64,000 nt of DNA from Citrobacter arsenatis (GTDB lineage: Bacteria > Pseudomonadota > Gammaproteobacteria > Enterobacterales > Enterobacteriaceae): assembly GCF_004353845.1 (NCBI RefSeq), contig NZ_CP037864.1:2294001-2358000 (forward strand), given 5' to 3'. The notes under the pieces are model-generated. The model saw only the letters and a program-made list of their open reading frames with translations, had not been told where the DNA came from and did no database searches. Position numbers and translations under genes: made by a program. This document shows, one piece after another, positions 44,110-53,232 of the stretch. Positions within the stretch are counted from its first letter, which is position 1; every line of letters starts with the position of its first letter.

Positions 44110-45015
44110 ATGAAAGGGGAATGGGTTGCAATCGACTGGGGGACCTCTAATTTCCGTGCGTGGTTATTGGCAGGGAATGCTGTGTTGGATAAACGCAGCG
44201 CCAGCTGCGGACTCCTCCATATCGAGCCGGGGCAGTTTGATGCGACGTTAAAGACGCTACTTGGTGAGTGGGTTGCTGATAGTTCGCCAATGATTGTGAT
44301 GGCCGGAATGGTGGGGTCGCAGCAGGGCTGGTATGAGGTTGATTATTGTCCGTTACCTGCCGGTGCCGACAGTCTGCTCGAGCAGCGAAAAAAATTCATT
44401 ACCTCGTGGGGCAGTGAAGCCTGGATTGTTCCTGGATTATGTAAATCACCCAGTGGTGATTTGCCGGATGTGATGCGTGGCGAAGAGATTCAGCTCCTGG
44501 GTCTGTCTTTACTGGAGGGAATCGATAATTTCCAGGCGATCCTTCCGGGCACACACAGCAAACACGTCCGGATGCAGCAGAAACAGATCGTTGATTTTTC
44601 GACATATATGACCGGCGAACTGTTCCACGTACTCATCACACACTCTTTGCTGGGACGTGCACTTCCAGACGCAGCGGTTGATGACAACGCATTTCTGCGC
44701 GGAGTCGAAATTTCCCGACGCAACGCTGCGCTAAGCCAACTCCTTTTCTCCGCCCGAACGCTACGCCTTTCGGGCGAAATATCTGCTGAATCAGTAGGTG
44801 ATTACCTCTCCGGCTTATTGATCGGATCGGAATTTACCACTGGCAACACCGGCCCTGTTTGGCTGGTGGGCAGCGCGGTCTTAACGCGCCGCTATCAGCT
44901 GGCTGCCAATGCATTTGGCATTCAGACATGCTGCATCGATGGCGATTGTTGTTTTATTGCTGGTATGCAGTTCCTTCAACAACGGCTAACTGAGAAACAA
45001 AATGGACAGTGTTGA
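44110..45015 (+). CDS. dgoK: 2-dehydro-3-deoxygalactonokinase (DgoK-like)
   Basis: This 301-residue kinase of the DgoK family phosphorylates 2-keto-3-deoxy-galactonate (or a related acid) at C6 with ATP. The N-terminal phosphate loop WVAIDWGTSNFRAWLL and the PGTHSKHV motif near residue 155 are those of the family. E. coli DgoK is slightly shorter (292). It is first in the operon and overlaps the aldolase gene by 14 bp, as in the dgo operon of E. coli. The upstream palindrome puts it under the divergent repressor. Confidence 0.88.
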   Translation: MKGEWVAIDWGTSNFRAWLLAGNAVLDKRSASCGLLHIEPGQFDATLKTLLGEWVADSSPMIVMAGMVGSQQGWYEVDYCPLPAGADSLLEQRKKFITSWGSEAWIVPGLCKSPSGDLPDVMRGEEIQLLGLSLLEGIDNFQAILPGTHSKHVRMQQKQIVDFSTYMTGELFHVLITHSLLGRALPDAAVDDNAFLRGVEISRRNAALSQLLFSARTLRLSGEISAESVGDYLSGLLIGSEFTTGNTGPVWLVGSAVLTRRYQLAANAFGIQTCCIDGDCCFIAGMQFLQQRLTEKQNGQC

Positions 45016-45655
45016 CTTTGCCTCCTTATGGCAGAAAACGCCGCTTCCGATGATCGCGATTTTACGCGGTCTGACGCCAGAGGAAGCGCCGGAAATTGGC
45101 GATGTATTGCTGGAGGCGGGCTTTACGTGGCTTGAAGTACCGCTAAATTCTCCGCGAGCGTTCGATTCAATTACGCTGCTACGTGAACGCGTCGGCCAGC
45201 GTGCTGTTGTCGGGGCGGGTACGGTACTGACGGCGGAGCAGGTTGATCGTGTCGTCGATGCAGGCGGACAGGTAGTTATATCGCCAAATATGAATCCCTC
45301 GGTAATCCGCCGCAGCAGAGAGCGAGGGGCTATCAGTTTACCGGGTGTCGCCACGCCGAGCGAAGCGTTTGCGGCCCTGGACGCTGGCGCAAGTGGTTTG
45401 AAGTTTTATCCTGCGGAAATGATCTCCCCAGATATCCTGCAGGCTATGTGCGTGGTACTACCACCTCACGTAGTTTGTATGCCGGTCGGCGGTATTGTTG
45501 CCGAGTCGCAGCAGTTGCAAAGCTGGTGCCGGGCGGGAGCGAAAGGGTTTGGCTGCGGTGGCGGTTTATATCGTGCGGGCGCAGATAGCAAACAGGTTCG
45601 GCATAACGCGTTGGCCTATGCTCAGGCATGGCAACAGGTTAATTGCAGGGCGTAG
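45002..45655 (+). CDS. dgoA: 2-dehydro-3-deoxy-6-phosphogalactonate aldolase (DgoA-like)
   Basis: This 217-residue class I aldolase of the KDPG/KDPGal family cleaves the phosphorylated sugar acid to pyruvate and glyceraldehyde 3-phosphate. The acid-base Glu is in WLEVPLNSP and the Schiff-base Lys in GLKFYPAEM; GAGTVLTAEQVDRV and MPVGGI are further family motifs. It is 12 residues longer than E. coli DgoA at the N-terminus. Unlike older fused annotations, no dehydratase domain is attached; that role is taken by the gene at 47051. Confidence 0.88.
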   Translation: MDSVDFASLWQKTPLPMIAILRGLTPEEAPEIGDVLLEAGFTWLEVPLNSPRAFDSITLLRERVGQRAVVGAGTVLTAEQVDRVVDAGGQVVISPNMNPSVIRRSRERGAISLPGVATPSEAFAALDAGASGLKFYPAEMISPDILQAMCVVLPPHVVCMPVGGIVAESQQLQSWCRAGAKGFGCGGGLYRAGADSKQVRHNALAYAQAWQQVNCRA

Positions 45656-45683
45656 CGCCAATAACAACTCAAGAGGCTGAAAG

Positions 45684-47054
45684 ATGAATACGCGTACCCT
45701 CGATTCTGAAAACAAAAATGCGGTTTATCGTAAAGTTACCCGACGACTGATTCCGTTTTTAATCCTGTGTTATTTCTTCGCATATCTTGATCGTGTGAAT
45801 GTGGGCTTTGCCAAACTCCACATGCAGGATGCGCTAAATCTTAGCGATACGGTTTATGGAATTGGCGCGGGTATCTTTTTTATCGGTTACTTTATTTTTG
45901 AAGTGCCGAGCAACTTGCTGATGCAGCGCTTTGGTCCTCGTTTTTGGATTGCGCGCATCATGGCCAGTTGGGCGGTGTTGTCTGCACTGACGATGTTCGT
46001 TACCACGCCAACCCAGTTCTACGTTGTGCGTTTTTTACTTGGTGTGGCAGAGGCCGGTTTCTTTCCGGGTATCGTTTACTATTTAACCTTATGGTTTCCT
46101 TCATGGCGTTCGGCGCGCACGCTCGGGTTGTTTATTCTGGTCACGCCGTTATCCACCATTATCGGCAGTCCGCTTTCAGGGCTGATCCTGAAGATGTTTG
46201 AAGGTGTTGGCCATCTGCATAACTGGCAGTGGTTGTTCCTGGTAGAGGCAATACCTTCATTCTTGTTGGCCTTTGTGGTGCTGCGTTATCTCGATAATGA
46301 CGTGAAATCGGCGAAGTGGTTATCGAATGATGAGAAAGCGTTAATCGAGCAGGATCTGCAAAAAGACCAGCTTGATAAAGTCGCTGCCAATGCGGGAATG
46401 CCGCAACATAGTTTATCTGCGATGTTCCGTAATCGCTTCGTCTGGTTATTGGCGCTGATTTTCTTCAGCTTCAACATTGGCTATTACGGCATTAATTTCT
46501 GGCTTCCGTCGATTATCAAAAGCTCTGGCGTACAGGATGATTTTGCCATCGGCCTACTGGCAGCAGTGCCTTATATCTTCGGTGCGGCCTGTATGTTATG
46601 GAACAGCCGCCACTCTGATCTGAAACAGGAACGTCGCTGGCACATTGCGATTCCAGCAATAGTGGGCGCAATTGGTCTGACATTGAGTGCGCTGAATGAA
46701 GGTTCCACATTCTGGATGATGGCGTGGATTTGCGTTGCCATGTCCGGCACGTTATCTCTGATTCCCACCTATATCAGCCTGCCGGGGACGTTGCTTTCTG
46801 GTACGGCAGCGGCGGCAGGCATCGCGTTAGTGAACTCTATCGGTAACCTGGCCGGTTTCTTTGGGCCAACCGTGCTTGGCTGGTTGAAAGACACCACCGG
46901 CAGCACCAGCAGCGGGCTGTATATCCTGGCAGGATTTTTGGTTCTCTGCGCTCCGCTTATTTTCCTCATCCCGGCACGATTGATTAACCCTCGCGATCGC
47001 CAGGCATCGAAACCGATAGAAAACAATGTATTAACGAAAAGAGGTCATATATGA
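45684..47054 (+). CDS. MFS transporter of the anion:cation symporter family
   Basis: This 456-residue twelve-helix transporter belongs to the ACS family, which moves sugar acids and dicarboxylates with protons. Family marks include YLDRVNVGFAKLHM in helix 1, GIGAGIFFIGYFIFEVPSNLLMQRFG around helix 2, and RFLLGVAEAGFFPGIVYYL. It resembles YjjL/RhmT- or tartrate-type carriers rather than DgoT by these motifs. In this operon it should import the aldonate substrate. GAGGCTGAAAG precedes the ATG, and the stop overlaps the dehydratase gene by 4 bp. Confidence 0.88.
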   Translation: MNTRTLDSENKNAVYRKVTRRLIPFLILCYFFAYLDRVNVGFAKLHMQDALNLSDTVYGIGAGIFFIGYFIFEVPSNLLMQRFGPRFWIARIMASWAVLSALTMFVTTPTQFYVVRFLLGVAEAGFFPGIVYYLTLWFPSWRSARTLGLFILVTPLSTIIGSPLSGLILKMFEGVGHLHNWQWLFLVEAIPSFLLAFVVLRYLDNDVKSAKWLSNDEKALIEQDLQKDQLDKVAANAGMPQHSLSAMFRNRFVWLLALIFFSFNIGYYGINFWLPSIIKSSGVQDDFAIGLLAAVPYIFGAACMLWNSRHSDLKQERRWHIAIPAIVGAIGLTLSALNEGSTFWMMAWICVAMSGTLSLIPTYISLPGTLLSGTAAAAGIALVNSIGNLAGFFGPTVLGWLKDTTGSTSSGLYILAGFLVLCAPLIFLIPARLINPRDRQASKPIENNVLTKRGHI

Positions 47055-48763
47055 GCAGTTGTGGCAGCGGATGCGCAGGTTGCGGTGGTGAACACTTCAA
47101 TCCGATCCTCAGTGGTGATGACGGTGCTCTAAAGCGCGCCCTGTATAAATCGATGGGGCATACGGACGCGCAGCTCCGCCGTCCAGTAATTGCCGTAGTT
47201 AACAGCTATACCAATGCGACGGCAGGGCACGCCAATCTGAATGAACTGACCGCGCATGTGCTAAATGGCATTGATGACGCGGGAGGTGTGGGGATGGTGT
47301 TTGGTACCATTGCCCCTTGTGACGGTATTGCCGAAGGGCATTTGGGTATGCGCTATATTCTGGCGGCACGCGAAATCATTGCAAGTTCAATCGAGGTCAT
47401 GATGCGCGCCCACCGCTTCGATGGCATGGTGTTGCTGGGATCGTGTGACAAAATCGTCCCCGCCATGCTGATGGCGGCAGCGCGCCTCGATATCCCGGCC
47501 ATTTTGGTGAACGGCGGGCCAATGTATCCCGCGGAATACAAAGGTAAGCACTGGGACGGCAATATCGTCACCGAGGCGATTGGCTGGAAACGTCGTGGCG
47601 AAATTGATGAAGTTGAGTTCCGCCATATAGAGGATATTGCCGAACCTGGACATGGTTCCTGCACCATGTACGGTACCGCCAATACGATGTGTTGTATTGC
47701 TGAAGTACTGGGGATGAGCCTGCCTGGAAGCAGTATGCTGCCCGCGATTTCACACGAACGCCGCGATTGTGCATACGCGACCGGGATGACGGCGGTGGAT
47801 CTGGTAAAACGTGGGGTGAACGCGCGGCAGATCATTACACGCGAATCAATCCGTAATGCGATGGCCTATCTGCTGGCGACGGGAGGTTCCACTAACGCCA
47901 TTCTACATTTGCAGGCCATTTATTATGAGGCTGAACTGGGCCACCTGCCACTGTCTGAATTTGATGCGCTGAGCCATCAGGTACCCCTGGTTGCTTCGCT
48001 CTATCCGGCATCGGAATACGACATGATCGATTTTTGGGAGGCTGGCGGCGTTGCGGCGGTGGAAAAAGAGATCGCTAATTTATTGGATCTCAATTGCCTG
48101 ACGGTCAACGGACAAAAAAAAGGGGAGTGGTTGATGGATGTTCCCTCCACCCGACGCCCGGAAGTTATCCATACGCTGGCGATTCCGGTCCGCAATGAGT
48201 CGGGGGTCGCTGTACTACATGGCAACTTGTCACCGATGGGGTGCGTAGTGAAGCCTGCTGCGGTTCCGGACCATTTGATGGTCTTTACCGGGCCTGCGGT
48301 GGTATTTAACAGCGAAGATGAGGCCGTTGAGTCCATTCTCTCCGGCGATATTCAGCCCGGTAGTGTATTGGTTCTGCGCTATGAAGGACCAAAGGGAGGG
48401 CCGGGTATGCCGGAGATGTATAAGCCGATGAAATTCCTCGAAGGAATGAACCTTTCGAACTCCTGTGCGCTGATCACCGATGGGCGTTTTTCCGGCTCGA
48501 ACCGTGGCCTGTTCGTGGGGCATATCTCACCAGAAGCCAGCGATGGCGGCGTACTGGCGCTGGTGGAAAACGGCGACTTAATCAGTATTGATATTCCACA
48601 GCGGACATTAACGTTGAATGTGGCAGATGCTATTTTGGCTGAACGTCAGCAACGTTGTCAGTTGGTACATAAAGAAGTACCGCGCGGGTTCTTGCGTCTG
48701 TATCGACGCTGGGCGCTACCTGCTGCGCAAGGCGCGGTACTGGCGGACAAGGAGGATTCGTAA
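47051..48763 (+). CDS. IlvD/Edd-family sugar-acid dehydratase
   Basis: This 570-residue member of the IlvD/Edd family contains an Fe-S cluster and dehydrates a sugar acid to its 2-keto-3-deoxy form. Cluster cysteines are seen in APCDGIAEG, LLGSCDKIVPAM and GHGSCTMYGTANTM, with the C-terminal ITDGRFSGSNRGLFVGHISPEA. The extra N-terminal run SSCGSGCAGCGGEH is Cys-rich. E. coli uses an enolase-type DgoD for galactonate, so this operon replaces it by an unrelated family, suggesting another aldonate (for example arabonate, xylonate, fuconate or gluconate type). Stop and next start share one base. Confidence 0.88.
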   Translation: MSSCGSGCAGCGGEHFNPILSGDDGALKRALYKSMGHTDAQLRRPVIAVVNSYTNATAGHANLNELTAHVLNGIDDAGGVGMVFGTIAPCDGIAEGHLGMRYILAAREIIASSIEVMMRAHRFDGMVLLGSCDKIVPAMLMAAARLDIPAILVNGGPMYPAEYKGKHWDGNIVTEAIGWKRRGEIDEVEFRHIEDIAEPGHGSCTMYGTANTMCCIAEVLGMSLPGSSMLPAISHERRDCAYATGMTAVDLVKRGVNARQIITRESIRNAMAYLLATGGSTNAILHLQAIYYEAELGHLPLSEFDALSHQVPLVASLYPASEYDMIDFWEAGGVAAVEKEIANLLDLNCLTVNGQKKGEWLMDVPSTRRPEVIHTLAIPVRNESGVAVLHGNLSPMGCVVKPAAVPDHLMVFTGPAVVFNSEDEAVESILSGDIQPGSVLVLRYEGPKGGPGMPEMYKPMKFLEGMNLSNSCALITDGRFSGSNRGLFVGHISPEASDGGVLALVENGDLISIDIPQRTLTLNVADAILAERQQRCQLVHKEVPRGFLRLYRRWALPAAQGAVLADKEDS

Positions 48764-49664
48764 TGGCAACCGTTGCAAAGATCCAGGGCGTTAATCCCAT
48801 TGTTGCTATGTCATTTACGTCACAAGGTGAGGTGGATTTTACCAGTTTTCGCCGTCTGCTGGCCCACCTTTCTGGTGTGGGTGTTAACGGGTTGACACTG
48901 TTTGGTATTGCCAGTGAATTTCCAAAGCTTGACGACAGCGAACGAATGCAATTGGCGGAAATTTTTCTTGCTGACTTAGCGGGTAAAGGTGTCTTTCGCG
49001 CACTGTCGGTCACCGATCATAGCACCGATCTCGCCGTACGTCGGGCGCGGCGGTATCAGAGTATGGGGGCCGATGCGCTGATGCTGCTTCCACCATTTTT
49101 TCTTCAACCGTCGCTTGCCGCCGTACAGGCGCATATCGCGGCGGTGCTGGAGGCGGTAACTATTCCGGTAATGGTGCAGTACGCGCCTGGAGAGACTGGA
49201 TTTCCGCTCTCGCCCGCGCAACTGGCCGACGTGGCTAAACGCTATCCCCATGCCGTGTTTAAGATTGAATGCAATCCACCGGTGGACTACACCCGTGAGT
49301 TTCTGAAGCTGGTGCCAGAGGCTCACGTTCTCAACGGTTATGCTGGCTTGTATATGCTGCAGATGCTGGGGGGGGGGGCAAAGGTGTGATGCCGGGGTGT
49401 TCGTTTAGCGAGATTTATGTACGAATTTACCGTCACTGGCTGGCAGGAGAACATCAACAGGCGGTGCAATTACACGAGGCGCTGTTACCCTATATTCAGC
49501 GCTGGATGCAGCACTGTGAGTATATTATTCAGGTTGAAAAGACAATATTGCAGCGACGCGGGATCATCGATGATGACTATTGCCGAAAGCCTGGTTGGTC
49601 ATTAACGAATGACGATATAAAACATATTGATAGTTTTATTTCACAGTTCAATTTGTCGGCATGA
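48763..49664 (+). pseudogene. DHDPS/NAL-family aldolase, frameshifted at an 11-G tract
   Basis: The first frame (48763-49389) encodes 208 residues of a dihydrodipicolinate synthase/N-acetylneuraminate lyase-type aldolase with the catalytic Tyr140 (VMVQYAPGE) and Schiff-base Lys167 (VFKIECNPP). It ends in LQMLGGGAKV and stops. The rest of the protein continues in another frame at 49386 (GVMPGCSFSEIYVRIYRHW) to 49664, giving the usual total near 300. The break is an 11-G run at 49368-49378; one G more, or two fewer, restores the frame. This may be a slipped or phase-variable gene, or a sequencing error. An intact enzyme would cleave an unphosphorylated 2-keto-3-deoxy acid. Confidence 0.85.
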
Positions 49665-49709
49665 GCAATACGAATAGGGGTAAGAGCAAAACGTTTTAAC
49701 CGTATACTC

Positions 49710-49740
49710 TGCACCGGATCGAAAATCTTGATCCGGTGCA
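49710..49740. repeat. Perfect 11-bp inverted repeat after the aldolase
   Basis: TGCACCGGATC and GATCCGGTGCA flank a 9-nt spacer. No U-tract follows on either strand, so it is either a non-canonical terminator or an operator for the next gene. The remaining gap to 49967 is AT-rich and empty of genes. Confidence 0.6.
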
Positions 49741-49966
49741 ACTGTACAATGCCTAAAAGCATCAATTTTGTTTCTTCACCGCCTCTCACATTAAATTCAA
49801 TTTGTTAATTATCTGTTTCTATTGTCTCGTAATCCCCCGATTTTGTAGCAATGTGATGTGCGATCATTTTTAACAAATCTGCGACAAAATCACTATACAT
49901 ATAACTTAATATCTTTTATACATTAATTGTTCAACCCTGCGACTATTCCACAAAAGAGAAAGCTAT

Positions 49967-51448
49967 ATGGAACAGACACCTGATAAGAAAAACGATAATT
50001 TTCAAAAAGATGGCAAAGAACAATTCAATCGCTCGATCGGTCTTATTTCAAACTTTGCGCTGGGTTTTACCTACCTGTCGCCGCTTACCGCCGTCTATTC
50101 GCTATTTGCGTTGGCCGTAACGCTGGCGGGGCCGCCCGCAGTATGGTGGATTTTAATCGTCGCATGTGGACAACTTTTGGTGGCGTTGGTGTTCGGTGAA
50201 GTCGCTTCCCAGTATCCGATAACCGGTGGGCTGTATCCCTGGGCCAGAAGGTTATGGGGCAAGAAATATGCGTGGATCGCCGCCTGGATTTATCTGTGGG
50301 CGTTGGTGGTTACCATTACGTCGATTGCGGAATATACGTCGACGTTTGTTGAATCGCTCTTCCACTATGGCCAGACGCCAGCCACTATGTTGGTGACTTC
50401 CGTCCTGCTGCTGCTGTTGATGATGGCGGTTAATATGTCCGGGACTAAAAATCTGGCCCGGGTCGCGAAAATTGGCTTCTGGTGTGAAATTGTCAGCGTG
50501 ATCGCGCTGGGGATTTATCTGCTGATTTTCCATCGTTCGCAGCCGTTCTCCGTCATCTTCGACTCGATGGGCGTTCTGGCCCATGACGGCAGCTATTCCA
50601 CTGCATTTATGTCCGCTGCGCTGATGGGACTGTTTATGTTCTTTGGCTTTGAGGCCTGCGGTAACGTTGCGGAAGAGGTGCAGAATCCGAGTAAAAAGAT
50701 CCCGGTCGCGATGATTTTAAGTATCGTGTTTGGCGCGATTTCCGCGATTATTTCCGTGATGGGTTATCTGCTGGCATCACCAAATCTGGTCAGTATCGTG
50801 AATGGCAAAACGTCCGATCCGATCCCGGCTATCCTGAATGAAGCACTTGGTGAAACTGGCGCAACTGTCTTTATCATCGTCGCGATTGTGGCGATGCTGT
50901 CATGCATTCTGTCTCTGCAGGCTGCGTTAAGCCGCCTTATCTTTTCCTTCTCGCGCGACAGAATGCTGCCGGGTAGTGAATGGATGTCAAAGATCTCTAA
51001 AAATGGCGTTCCGGATAATGCCATGGTCGTTAGCTGTCTGCTGCCCGTCATCATCTGTGTTTGGGTTTATTTCCAGCCAGATAACCTGTCGCGTATTACC
51101 GCATTTGCCGTTATCGGGATTTACATCTCGTTCCAGATGGTTGTGCTTGCCGCGCTGCGACAGCGTCTCAAAGGCTGGAAACCGGCCGGAGAGTGGACCA
51201 TTGGCGGTTGGGGCGTGATTGTGAACGTGCTGGCGCTGGCCTATGGATTGTGCGGGATTTGGTTGCTGGCACAACCGGCAGACAGCAGCGACTTTATCGA
51301 CCGTTGGACGGTTCTGTTCGGCCTGGCGATTGTCGTTGGCTCGGGGCTTATCTATATGTTCCTGACCCGTCCGTTTGGTCGCTCCGCGGCGCCGGAAAAC
51401 GACGCCATTGCCTACGCTAACAAGCTCAATATGGGGCAGGATAGCTAA
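49967..51448 (+). CDS. APC-superfamily amino acid/polyamine permease
   Basis: This 493-residue transporter has about twelve membrane segments. It starts with a polar tail, then FNRSIGLISNFALGFTYLSPLTAVYSLF; ITGGLYPWARRL and FFGFEACGNVAEEVQNPSKKIP are the conserved APC loop motifs. It is close to the amino acid/choline (ACT) group, many of which carry GABA, choline or polyamines. It begins the region that holds the polyamine-type enzymes, although two minus-strand regulators separate it from them. GAGAAAG precedes the ATG. It ends at a bidirectional terminator. Substrate is inferred, not shown. Confidence 0.85.
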   Translation: MEQTPDKKNDNFQKDGKEQFNRSIGLISNFALGFTYLSPLTAVYSLFALAVTLAGPPAVWWILIVACGQLLVALVFGEVASQYPITGGLYPWARRLWGKKYAWIAAWIYLWALVVTITSIAEYTSTFVESLFHYGQTPATMLVTSVLLLLLMMAVNMSGTKNLARVAKIGFWCEIVSVIALGIYLLIFHRSQPFSVIFDSMGVLAHDGSYSTAFMSAALMGLFMFFGFEACGNVAEEVQNPSKKIPVAMILSIVFGAISAIISVMGYLLASPNLVSIVNGKTSDPIPAILNEALGETGATVFIIVAIVAMLSCILSLQAALSRLIFSFSRDRMLPGSEWMSKISKNGVPDNAMVVSCLLPVIICVWVYFQPDNLSRITAFAVIGIYISFQMVVLAALRQRLKGWKPAGEWTIGGWGVIVNVLALAYGLCGIWLLAQPADSSDFIDRWTVLFGLAIVVGSGLIYMFLTRPFGRSAAPENDAIAYANKLNMGQDS

Positions 51449-51453
51449 AAACG

Positions 51454-51477
51454 AAGGGCCTTCGGGCCCTTAGTTTT
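51454..51477. terminator. Bidirectional terminator after the APC permease
   Basis: AAGGGCC, loop TTCG, GGCCCTT, then AGTTTTG; on the minus strand the same hairpin is followed by CGTTTTTAG. It overlaps the stop of the minus-strand Cache gene. Confidence 0.75.
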
Positions 51478-52168
51478 GATAGTGATAAAGGATAAAGTAG
51501 TCGCTCTGATAAACCACGCGGCTGTTTGCTGGAGAGAGTAATTCACCCACGCGAAAGCGCGGCCAACTGGAGAAGATGATCCTGTTTTCCAGATTGGTCA
51601 GAATCACATAATCAGGATGAGCGCAGGAGAGCAGCTCGGCTTCTATCTGACTGACCAACAGATCGACGGCGGCGACGCCAAGAAACTGCTCGTTGTAGTA
51701 AACCGGCACTGCCGAGGTCAGGGTGTAGGAGATATTGCAGATATAGTCGACGTAGGGGCCGTGGATATAGGCTTTCCCTGCCGGAGGTGAGTGTTTAAAC
51801 CACTCGAAGGTTCTGAAATCCAGTCGTTGCTGCGTGGCCTGATCCAAATCGAGATGCGCCTGACTCAAACCATTATCTTTCTTATACCACCATTCCAGCA
51901 GCCAATACTCTTTGGTGGCTGCGGTGCTCTCAATATGGCTGGCGAACCCGGCCCCAGAACAATAATGGTTGTCGCTGAGCGTGCGTTTGATGTGTTGCTG
52001 AACGGTCGATCGCACCGAGGGATCGAGAACAACCTCTGCTGAGGCCTTTTGCACCCTGGAAATCGCCTCATGGATGCTCCTCGCCAGCGCAACGGTAGAA
52101 TCTACGGTACAGGCGGTAATATCATCAATCTTACGAATTAATGCGCTTAAGGATGTCGAAGAGCTCAT
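51470..52168 (-). CDS. Soluble Cache/PDC sensor-domain protein
   Basis: This 232-residue protein starts at MSSSTS. It contains a double-Cache-like ligand-binding domain, with an N-terminal long helix (TACTVDSTVALARSIHEAI), the aromatic cluster YWLLEWWYK and FEWFKHS, and the end motif YTLTSAVPVYYNEQFLGVAAVDL. Such domains normally sit in the periplasmic part of chemoreceptors and kinases, yet here there is no signal peptide, membrane segment or output domain. It lies 24 bp downstream of a GntR regulator in the same direction, so it may sense a small amine or amino acid for that regulator. It could alternatively bind ligand as a buffer. Confidence 0.8.
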   Translation of the reverse strand: MSSSTSLSALIRKIDDITACTVDSTVALARSIHEAISRVQKASAEVVLDPSVRSTVQQHIKRTLSDNHYCSGAGFASHIESTAATKEYWLLEWWYKKDNGLSQAHLDLDQATQQRLDFRTFEWFKHSPPAGKAYIHGPYVDYICNISYTLTSAVPVYYNEQFLGVAAVDLLVSQIEAELLSCAHPDYVILTNLENRIIFSSWPRFRVGELLSPANSRVVYQSDYFILYHYQN

Positions 52169-52192
52169 TGTCTGTTCTGCCTTCACTGATTG

Positions 52193-52918
52193 TTAGTTCG
52201 CGTTATATTTCAGCTTTTTTTCAATAAGGTAATAGGTAAACGTGTCGATGATCTGTGTGGCAAGCTGCACAGATTCCGCCTCGTTGTGCGCCGCCAGCGC
52301 ATCGGCCAGCGCCGAATAAAGCGCGATAATTTCGGCATGAATGCTGTCTGTACGATAAAGTATCGCCACCAGCGATGCCCATTCAGCCTGTACATGCAGC
52401 TCCTGGTTGGCCAGTCGCGGCGAATGTGAACTGGCGGCTATCGCCAGCAGACAACGCATATCGGCCTGGGTCATCAGCTCTGGCGAATTTGCTTTTCTGA
52501 GCACCTCAACAAACTCGCGAAATTTGGCGATATCCGCACCGGTCATCCGTCTGGATGCCAGCCTTGCGCTATGGCTTATGATGGCGCAATGCATTTCACC
52601 CAGGTCTGAAAGGTAATCCGTACTGATTGCTTTAAACGGATGGAGCGTGCTGTTTTTACCATCAATATTCTCGCATACGAAGCTCCCGCCATTACGACCA
52701 CGAACCGTATGGATAAGATTATTAGCCCGAAGCGTGTTGAGTGCTTCTCTGATGGTGATATGTGAGACCCCCATCATCTTTGCCAAATCAGTTTCGTTGG
52801 GAAGTTGTTCTTTTGGCTCCAGCAACCCCGTAATAATGGCGTTTGAAAGGCGTTGCACAATCTGGTCTGAACGACTGACCTGCCCGATAGGCGCAAATAT
52901 GACCGCGTGAGTAATCAT
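52193..52918 (-). CDS. GntR/FadR-family regulator
   Basis: The product is about 241 residues from MITHAV; an ATG 18 bp upstream at 52936 is an alternative. The N-terminal winged helix reads LPNETDLAKMMGVSHITIREALNTLRANNLI and the C-terminal FCD-type domain is helical (EMHCAIISHSARLASRRM, SVQLATQIIDTF). It forms an operon with the Cache protein and is divergent from the aldehyde dehydrogenase cluster starting at 53233. It probably controls that cluster or the APC permease. No operator could be fixed. Confidence 0.88.
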   Translation of the reverse strand: MITHAVIFAPIGQVSRSDQIVQRLSNAIITGLLEPKEQLPNETDLAKMMGVSHITIREALNTLRANNLIHTVRGRNGGSFVCENIDGKNSTLHPFKAISTDYLSDLGEMHCAIISHSARLASRRMTGADIAKFREFVEVLRKANSPELMTQADMRCLLAIAASSHSPRLANQELHVQAEWASLVAILYRTDSIHAEIIALYSALADALAAHNEAESVQLATQIIDTFTYYLIEKKLKYNAN

Positions 52919-53232
52919 AATCTTTTCTGTACTCAATTCCCTGAAACAACGACCATTCTTAACACATGCCCGCCGGGCAAGGAAGGTAAGAATGGCCGAG
53001 TTATTTTACATGCCTGGGCGCACTTCACTGCACAAGCGGATGTGTGTTCCGATAACCTCATGATGAGCCGGGCATAACGCGTTAGCTCACGATGAAAAGC
53101 CTTCTCCTGCAGATGTAAAAATTAAGTTAAAAATGCGAGGCTTATCATAGTGTCAATGTTGCGCATTTGAAAATGTTTTACAATATATATATTACATAAG
53201 ATTCTTTATGTATTAACTGGCAGGAGACAGGC
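52919..53232. other. Divergent control region between the GntR and aldehyde dehydrogenase genes
   Basis: This 314-bp gap has no gene. Its middle holds a partial REP-like segment near 53052 (GAGCCGGGCATAACGCG). Its last 80 bp are AT-rich, with TTTTACAATATATATATTACAT as the probable promoter area of the downstream operon, and CAGGAGACAGGC as its ribosome binding site. Confidence 0.45.
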
